Part shown: positions 56,031 to 64,000 of the stretch, in pieces
Layout of the letters: each line of letters starts with the position of its first letter
Numbering within the stretch: the first letter of the stretch is position 1
NCBI GenBank assembly: GCA_008360955.1
Contig: LUCM01006012.1
Location: forward strand, 62,001-126,000
Length of the DNA: 64,000 bases
DNA from: Fasciolopsis buskii
Taxonomy: Eukaryota > Platyhelminthes > Trematoda > Plagiorchiida > Fasciolidae
Reading direction: 5' to 3'
Translations under genes and position numbers: made by a program
The notes under the pieces: model-generated
What the model was told of the DNA's origin: nothing
The model's database searches: none
The model's input: the letters and a program-made list of their open reading frames with translations, nothing else

Positions 56031-59000
56031 TTCCAGGCGACTGTTTTGAAATACGCAGGAGGAAGATTTCCGTTGACGGTTAGTGTGCAATGAATACCGT
56101 GTGCCTACTCCCTATGGGGTGTATGGCTCAGTCAGCCCAAGGCTGCATGGTCCTTATTTGTAGCGCGTTCCTCTTTCATTTTTAGACATCTTCGCAGATG
56201 CAGATTATAGTGGGCTGATAGGACGGCTAGCGCAAAGGTTAGGGAATAAAGTCACCGTTTGTTCTGTTTTTGGAACTGTTCTGGTCAACGGGCCTGGTGT
56301 ACATACTACAGGGGTCAATTATAACTAATTACGCTATCTACAGCCGACCTTTACTGCTTCCAATTACCGGGAAAGGGCGTATTTGAATGGGTCGCGGATG
56401 GAAGAGTGGGCTGGATGCTGTGAAAGAATTTGCCACGAAAAGTCATAGAAAGAAGAGAAGGGAGAATCATAAGATTAGTGGGATCAGTAATTTGTGTTTG
56501 AGCAGGACGACAGAAACTTGTACCACATAGTAGTTTCAGTGAGCTTGCATGAGTAATTAGGAAAGAGGAATGACGGCACTTGTTAAAGACGTCGGCATAC
56601 GTACCAGGTGTGCGGTTGGGGGGACAGGGGCATGTTGAAAAATGGAGGGGCGGGTGGTGAAGTATAAGTGAATAGTCTGATGCGTTACCTCCTAAGACCG
56701 TCCAACAGATCAGCCAGATGCTTGTCTACCGAACAAGGACGGTGTGGGCTTTCACCTTTCGCAGGGTCAGGTCTGGGCTGATGGCATGCATATCCATTGT
56801 AGAAGGTGGCCCATTCCTTCGCAGCCCGAATTTACTTTGGTTGCTGGGTCAGCCTGATCCAGCAAACTTTTTCCTTTTTTTCTGGCGGAGGAATGGTTGA
56901 GCCCATATAGGTACTTTTCATAGTTCCTCCGCCTGAACTGAAATTTCCGTGTTTCTTTCCCAACTTCCGGGGGTGGTCTGTTTTTCCCAAGTACGGAGAT
57001 GCTGAATCAAGCTTGCGGCAGTCATTTGGGTTTTCTAATGTATGGACTAAGAAAAACCAAAGTGGGTCTAAGCAGGCATACAGAAGGTTTTGGCCTAAGT
57101 CGTAGAACACAGACCTGTGCGTATGGCTTCATCGTCGTCAATGCCGTGTCTCGCTTTCATTAATGAGTGAAGCTTGAAACTTACTAATCTGGACTAGAGT
57201 GTCGCATGCGAGATTCAGGTAGCCTGTGTGACGTGGACAGGTTTCTTTCTATAAGTGAAACTAGGCTGGGTACTTAAGAAGCGAGTCTACCCGATTCGAG
57301 TTAACATGCCACTGGGGATCAAAATGAGTAGGTAGGAAGAGTAAAAGGAACCTCGAATATGTTCTTTGGTGAAGTGTCTACGAAGAGAAAAACTAGTTCT
57401 GGTAATACCCAGCGCAACGACAGGATCCCTTATGTTGTCTGGATAAATAAACGGCAGAGAAATCTATGGGGAAGGGAACCAACGGTGAGGGGACCGATAT
57501 AAGGAGGTTTTATCACGGTTGTAGGTACCACAGCATCCAGCATCTCTCTGCTATCGCGGACCCTATTATTATTTAGTGTTGTTGGCTGAGGTTCACGTTT
57601 TGGACACTTTACCATAGTAACTGCTGAAACCTTAAACCAATTTCGTACGCCCAAGTCTCTGAGATATACTGGTCGTATATACGAAAATGGGTGCCAGCTC
57701 GGGGTTAAGTTGATTGAGAAACGGTAGAGAAATAGAGGTATCATTCGACCTAAGGCTGATCGCGTGAATAAAAATTGGCCACGAAGTTAAGGTAAAATTC
57801 TAGGTGGCCTTCGGAAGCGTGGTCTAGACTGCTATTGGTCCTAGTCAGGCCGAAAAATTTGGCCAGTAAAATCTTGAATCGTATTAGGTAGCAGATTCTT
57901 ATCGGAAATGATAGAATAGCAAATTTGGAATTGTCATTACGAGGACGGAACCGATAACAGCGCGTCTAATTCGGGTGCGGTATCTGAAACACAAAGGAGA
58001 GAAGTGGTCTGGCTTGGGCATTAGCTTGAGGGTTTTTGGGATTGTTGATTTGCAGAGGTTAGAAATGCAACGTAATGCTTCTATTGTGTAAAATTTAGTA
58101 ACTAGAACTGAGCTATGGTAACAGTTTTAGGAATAATTGCAGGCTTAGGGTCACCAAGAACGGCCTATTCAGCCCCGTGCAGCCAGTAAAGAGGATAAGG
58201 TGACATAAGAAGCGAGGATTACACAGACTGAAGTTATTTAAAATCACGGAGCATGACGTGAGCATTGTTCCATCAACTAATATTTCGGCATTTTAGTCAA
58301 CCCGAATTGTGGACAGCTCAATTGATAACCACCTTTGCCATTGTTGACGTGGGCACATCCATTACAGTTTGGAGAGATCATAGAATACAGTAGTGTGGAC
58401 GTGAAAGAAAGTGGGTTAACGGAAGTTGAAGCTGAATTTCGGGAATCCCAGATGTTGAGCGCAGTGAGTACTCGGCCACGAACTAGAAATTTAAGCCATA
58501 TTCGTAGGCCTCATCTAGTCCAACGATGGCTAATTAACAACGGGACATCCTGCAACTTTGCCAGCTGGGCTTTGAGCTGAGCTAAATTTCGGCACGATTG
58601 CAAGGAACTAGGGAGTGTATTCCACAGTTAAGAGTAAGCAACTGTGAAGAATTTTGCTCTGATCAATAGTCGAGTCAGGGCTATTGTTAACGAGTAAAAT
58701 CTAATATGAAGTGGATACGGGGACTATCAGCGTCACGTATGACGTGTGCAGCAGATTGTAAATTGTTATGGCAAAGATTAAAGTGAAATGCAAAGCTTAA
58801 TTCCACTTGACGAAGCCACAGTGGTTGGATTCGAAGCTGCTAGCATTTGACCCGGTAGTTTAGGCTAGGTGAAGGTCATAGTATGTTTTTAGTTAACGCC
58901 CACCGCACATTCTTTATTGCAATTTGATCAACTCTAGGCATATGCGTGAATATAATCGAGAAATACTGGTTGTGGGGCCTAACCTGGGACTTGAAGTTAA

Positions 59001-59200
59001 TAATCCTGCAGTATTGGTTGCGAAACCCCCTTGAAATCATTGTAGCAGTCCTTTTAGCTACGGCAGTTTGGTGATGGGTTTTGTGATGGAAGTCCTTAAC
59101 CGTATGTGACACAGAAATGGGAATGCCATTCATGGAACGGGAGCTCGAGCCGAGGATTTCTTTGTCCCCTAACGACCTTTCTTCGCAAATGGACCTAAGG
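56031..59200. other. Unrecognised stretch, perhaps decayed LINE
   Basis: This could hold the body of the minus-strand LINE whose 3' end is at 55385-56030. The only hint is a minus-strand frame (57744-57430) with RDLGVRNWFKVSA, vaguely like the RDLGV motif of CR1 reverse transcriptases. No clear domain is seen. Confidence 0.3.
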
Positions 59201-59299
59201 GTCAGTGTTTCGCCCCCAGTTTCATTTGACTAGGCTACCATGATCAAAGGGTAGGCCAACTGAGGAGGGAATACAGGCTAGAGGTCCATCGTAAAGCTC

Positions 59300-62200
59300 T
59301 GGACAGGACACGAAGTGTGAGAAAATTGCTTGCCCCATAGACGGGGTGGTAACAGGGATCAAGTGCTATACGTGTAATAAATGGGTCCACCATGCATGTA
59401 AGGCATAAAGAAGGACATGATCTGTACTGTCAATGCGACAAGCCAAGCTAGGCTTGTCTAGTTTACAAAAAGCTCGTTCGAAGTGCCCTCCTTGGGAAAA
59501 ATCGGATAGGCCAAGCGCAAACGTTGCTACATTTATATAACATTAGAGGGGTGACACTGACTGCAGCGAGTGACTTAAAGATGCAGAAGCTAAAATTAAG
59601 GAAGGGGGCCTGGCATCGACGGTAAGGGAAGAGCCAATTATCGTAGGCTGTGATGACTAGAAAGAGCCGAGAACAATAGAGACCCGGTGAATGTGAGCGT
59701 TTATGGCGGCAAAACGGAAAAGGTAACTCAGAGGTGAAAGGATGCAAATCAGGAGTAAAGCAAGAGCCAAAAAGTAGCTTATAACGAGGAGTGGAAGAGT
59801 ACAAACATAGAAACCCAAGAAATAGAAAAAGGAACCGATACGGACACGAGATAATCGGAAATGAAATGTAGAATGGGCACTACATTAGATGGGATAGAAG
59901 CTAAATAGTGCGCAGAAATCCAGCGATATCGCGTTGGATAGGAATCGCGTTGTGGTCGTTCATGGGATTCTGGAGCTCTTTATAAATGAAGGAGGCAGAG
60001 GGCAAGGTCGGTAAGTTACCACGTACAAAATCTGCTTAGGGCGATGGGGGTACCGGAGCATGTGACCGTCAGAAGGGTAATTTGTTCAGGAAGTTGGCAG
60101 GGGATTAGCAACCCGAGATGCCGGGACCCGCGGCCAACACTAGTGGAGTTCGCCAATCCACGGCATAAGGACATGTTCTTTGCGTCAGCCAATAGAATAC
60201 AAAAGATAACTAGAGGTGAGATTAACATAGAGCGGATGGTGCTGTTATTAGCAAGATTTAGGCTAAGTATGCCAAGGGAGGATAACCAGAAGTCAATACC
60301 TTACGGTTGCAAGTCCTTAAACTGCGAATAAAAAGTTGGGCGAGGACAGACAGCTGAATGCCGCTCTGTGTAGGAGGGGTGCAGGCGAACGTAGTGGGAG
60401 AGCGCACTTTGCGCTACTTAGTCTAGAGCCGACACCTCTGATTGCCATACCCCAGAAAAACCAAAATGAGGATGTTCTGAGCGCGGGAGCGGGGTGAGGC
60501 TCCCAACTGTAAGGCAAAAAACGGCGACGGTTTTGGGAGTAGGTATTAGGCATGCAACACCCCCGTCCGTTCAGGAGACAAAGTGACGGCCGGGTGGTGG
60601 TGCATAAAATGGTAATTAACACAAATGCTGCAAGTGTTAATACTAAAGGGCCGGACTAGGGATGTAGATGTGGTGGCTGCCATTGAGACCTCGGCCCATC
60701 CAGGTTAGGTGGACAATGAAATACTCAATCTTAAAAACGGGTAAAGGGGACTGAAAAAATAGGCGGGACGCCGAAAAGTCTGATGCGCATGAAGGCCACC
60801 AACTGAATACCCTAAGCGTACTGGTTATGGATCTCAAAATCGCGACCAACGGCTACAGAGTCTCAGTTTTACGTGTGTACCGGACCCTGAAGTCGACGCC
60901 AGGAGAGGATGGGGAGTGGTTTCTTCTGTGTGGTTACAGGGTCCGCGGGCGAGCTTCTCATACTGGGGGCTTTAACGCCCTGAGATAGACTGGGTTTGAG
61001 TGACGGCCCGGGAAGAAACTTTGGGCGCCAAATCCTGCAGCTCGTGCACGTAAATGGGTTGGTTCAAGATGTTAACCGAGCGTCTGGATTCGACCAAGTA
61101 TCTTCAGCACTTGATTTGGTGCTAAAAAGAGCACGGAACGAAGCAAGGAGCCTTGAGTTGAAAGAGCCAATAGATAGGAGCGACCATACTTTCGTGGGCG
61201 TGACTGAGTCTTCAGGGACTGCTAACCCCCGATGGATATGGCAGGAACTTCTCAGGAGTGGACAAAATCAGAGTGCTAGACATGGGTCGTCAGACTCGGT
61301 GGGAAGTAGAATGAGGTAGCAACTGCGTTGGTTGTCAGTGGGAGACAATTGTAAACAACATGTCAGCAATAACAGACTCAGTTGCACCGCCTCAAACAAT
61401 GAAACAAAGGGAGCTACCACCATGGTGGAGGAGTAAGACCACGAGGGCCAAGAAGCGAAAACGGAGGGCTTTCACTGGATTCGATGACATACGTCACCAC
61501 CGAGATTACCTGACGTACACGGCGGAGATAAAGATGTTGAACTGACGAACAGATACCAGGAGTGGATCGCTGGGGCCACTGAGAGCAACCCAAAAGCCCT
61601 TTGCGTTTATTTGCACTTTGGCGCAGCTTAGCTAAAGGCTGTTGGTGGAGTGAGAAGACACCAGGGAATCAGGTGGAGCGCCAGTCGAGAGAAAGTCGAC
61701 TGTCCGTTTGAAATTCCTCAGGCAGTATGCAGGCGGCATCAAGGGACGTAGGAACAGACACGAAGTCCCGTCACCATTATGGCAGAGATGCCAGAAAGAA
61801 AGATCACAGAGAAAGAAGCGCGGAGCAACTTAGAAAATGGGCGCGCGGAAATCGCAAGTGCCTGATGGGATCCACCAAGCGATAGCAAGGCCACTGGCGC
61901 AGGTCGTAATGAAATATTTCACCCAGAAATTTAATGCATCGCTGGACGAAGGGCGGCTTCCAGTTGATTGATTGACAAAGACAGTCATGCCGGTGCATAA
62001 AGGCTGGGTCAGATTTAACTGGCAGATATAGACAGGTGAGTCTGATGTCAATTGTGATGAAAGCCCTTGAAACGGCCCTTCATGATAGTATAGGCAACAC
62101 TCTAGAGGCCAACAAGTTAATGAAGATACAGCAACATGATTTTTGGGAAGAACTTTCTCAAGTATATATCCTCTTAGATCTATCAAAAACTTTGAGCGGC

Positions 62201-64000
62201 ATGGTTAATCGCATGATCAAATGTCACAAGAGTATTTCAAGTCCCAAGGAAGAAGCAAGTATGCATGTGAGGGCAAACCCAAAAGCAATAACAAAAACAA
62301 CGGTCTACAAGGCACAAGGTGTTTATGCGCACCAATGGTGTGTACCGAAGGCGCAAGTTTCAATTGTAGGATCGTGGCGCGTGCCAAGGTGTTTCCTCAG
62401 TGGTCGCATTTAACAAGCCTGCAAAATGGACATGAAAGTTAAACTGCGATGAAGGAAGCCTCCAAAGGCCGTGAGTATGGAGTGAAAAATTGTCAAAACG
62501 GGCCAAAACAGCTGAAAAGATTACCAACGGCCGATAGATGCCCAGTATTGGAATGGGAATGAAACAGAACGTCAGTCATTTTACCGTGGATCCTGCAACC
62601 AAGAATATAATTGATAGCCTCTCAGAAATGCGGAAGGGTGCAGAACGTCGATGAAGGATTGTCAAAAAACATTGTTTGAAGGCATTAGGAAGAGAAATAT
62701 CATCAACAATGAGGAGGATAGGGATTAATATGGTATGCGCCGAATTACATGCTAGACGCTGGAGAGCCTGTGCGAAAAGAAAGCGGATTCCCCTGCTACT
62801 TTTGTTTGCCTCCCGGGGGCCTAGCTGATGGACGTAATTGGTATGCTGGTTGTCGAGGGGAAAATTGGAAGTAATGTTCGCGGTATACGACGGTGGCGGC
62901 GTCGGAAGCAGTGATCTATTTGTCGGTAACTTCGTGGCAATCAGCTGTCAAGGTGATGAGCATGTTGGCCACGATCGGGCGGTTCCAGAAGTAAAGATGT
63001 GCCATTGGTAGGACCTGTCGACTCAAAGGACCGTTAGCATTGCGAGATCAGATTATGCGATCTTGGTCTCTAAGCAGACTTGCAACGCGGTTACCACTTT
63101 GCTTTGGTGAGCTATGCGGATTAATAGCGATATTCACTCATCGCGACCCGTGGAACAACCTGTATTTGTCACTGCCGAGACAGTTCATTTGAACCTTTGC
63201 CTGAGTTGCTGTCAAGCTGTGTCGTGACCTGCGAGGATTAGGCCAGAAACTGGATATTGAACGCCTGGCGAGACACGAGTGCAAACACGCACAGCTGAGA
63301 AGAAGAAAGGCAAAAAATGACAGTCTGTAGCTATTTCAGCTGTCGATTACGGTTAGTGCAAAAATAAGAGCGAGAAGGGACAAATGTTATGCAGATGGAG
63401 GCATTGAACAATGCCAACCTTTGCTCTTGGAATGGGTTACTTGTTATAAGCAGCCAGAAAAAAGAGGTAAAGTGAGAACATCAAATGTTAGTTTGGAAGC
63501 AAATGAGAATACGAACAAATTCCAAACTGCCCCTCTCTCTCTGGCTCTTTTCCAGGCTCGCCAACGACCATAGATGCAACGCAAACTATCGCCGAAAGCT
63601 CCACTCCTTCCTTTGTGCTGGTTGTCTATCCCCATTAGGAAGCTGCTATCCAGATCTGATGCTCCAGTACCTGGCCGCGCAACCCCCCAACCTTCAAACC
63701 CGTACCGCCACAGAACACCATAATCTTCAATATTAAACAAGGAAAACACAGGTCATTCATGGCAAGTGCATTTAAGAACTGATTTTAAATCTTGAACGCA
63801 CCCTTTTGCTTCCAGTCACACATCACAATCCGCTCCCAGCCGCATAAATCCAGTGACCATTCTTGTAAGTTCCATTGTCTCTGTCCACAATTCTTCATAT
63901 ATTTTCACCTCGTAGATTCTTTGTTGCAAACTTGAAGGTTACCTGCTATTTCATTTTAAGCATTATTTGGATTATTGGATGTTGTTGATTACCATTCTCC
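59300..64000 (+). pseudogene. CR1-like LINE: ORF1 with PHD-type finger, endonuclease and RT
   Basis: Plus-strand blocks in LINE order. First is a PHD-type finger at 59316-59400 (KCYTCNKWVHHAC, the C..C....H..C half, with further Cys upstream). The ORF1 C-terminal part is at 60044-60331 (CRDPRPTLVEFANPRHKDM). The endonuclease at about 60870-61250 has VYRTLKSTPGEDGEW, GGFNAPEIDW, FGRQILQLVHVNGLVQDV and DRSDHTF. The RT at about 61840-62230 has PLAQVVMKYFTQKFNASLDE, TVMPVHKG and VSLMSIVMKALE. EN and RT motifs fit the CR1 clade. The polymerase palm was not found. The 3' region from 63440 matches 55385-56030 inverted and runs off the window edge. Many stops disable both frames. Confidence 0.7.
63440..64000 (+). 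repeat. Right arm of inverted LINE 3' repeat
   Basis: Matches 55385-56030 in reverse complement, ending at the window edge with TTACCATTCTCC. The 3' terminus of the element lies beyond the window. Confidence 0.65.

Noticed and set aside
55385..64000. A large DNA transposon of the Polinton or similar type with long terminal inverted repeats
   Set aside because: No polymerase B, integrase, capsid or ATPase motif was found between the arms, and the right arm is continuous with a CR1-like LINE.

Overview
The window looks like a repeat-rich intergenic stretch of a digenean flatworm (fluke) genome. Direct signs are many broken retroelements of the RTE, CR1, Ty3/Gypsy, BEL/Pao and Penelope types, tRNA-derived SINEs, dinucleotide microsatellites, a 625-base assembly gap and only one long intact reading frame. 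The moderate GC content and the style of the RTE elements recall liver or lung flukes (Opisthorchiidae, Fasciolidae, Paragonimus) more than AT-rich Schistosoma. That placement is inference; no species can be named from this sequence alone.

Layout. At 1-5.6 kb, three RTE fragments lie in alternating orientation, preceded by a short retroposed element. A second copy of that element, in opposite orientation, is at 8.3-8.55 kb. At 10.7-13.2 kb, a CR1/Rex-like reverse transcriptase fragment, an RTE 3' end, a Gypsy integrase tail and a Penelope reverse transcriptase fragment follow one another. At 13.3-20.1 kb, a truncated plus-strand RTE copy and a nearly full-length minus-strand RTE copy face each other. 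Their 3' ends form an almost identical 770-bp inverted repeat around a 2.2-kb spacer that holds Gypsy debris. At 21.97-23.37 kb, an intact 467-codon AGC-type protein kinase lies on the minus strand, with three CCAAT boxes upstream.

At 24-48 kb the sequence is mostly unrecognised. It holds two SINE families, the gap, a 27-bp-arm hairpin that could be a microRNA precursor, two LTR-like repeats, a Gypsy remnant, and two groups of phase-compatible exon-like segments on the plus strand (25.7-27.0 kb and 33.3-34.35 kb) that may belong to spliced host genes. At 48-64 kb there is a BEL/Pao remnant on the minus strand and a CR1-like LINE on the plus strand. The LINE has a PHD-type finger in ORF1, an endonuclease and a reverse transcriptase. 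A second copy of its 3' end lies inverted at 55.4-56.0 kb.

The kinase is the only gene I would call a working host gene with confidence. Nearly every other recognisable coding trace is a decayed mobile element. The strongest unexplained signals are the short retroposed element and the 770-bp inverted repeat. In the former, both copies are flanked by 12-bp target duplications and carry a hammerhead-like core. In the latter, both arms share the same disabling stop codons although the flanking RTE sequence is clearly diverged.
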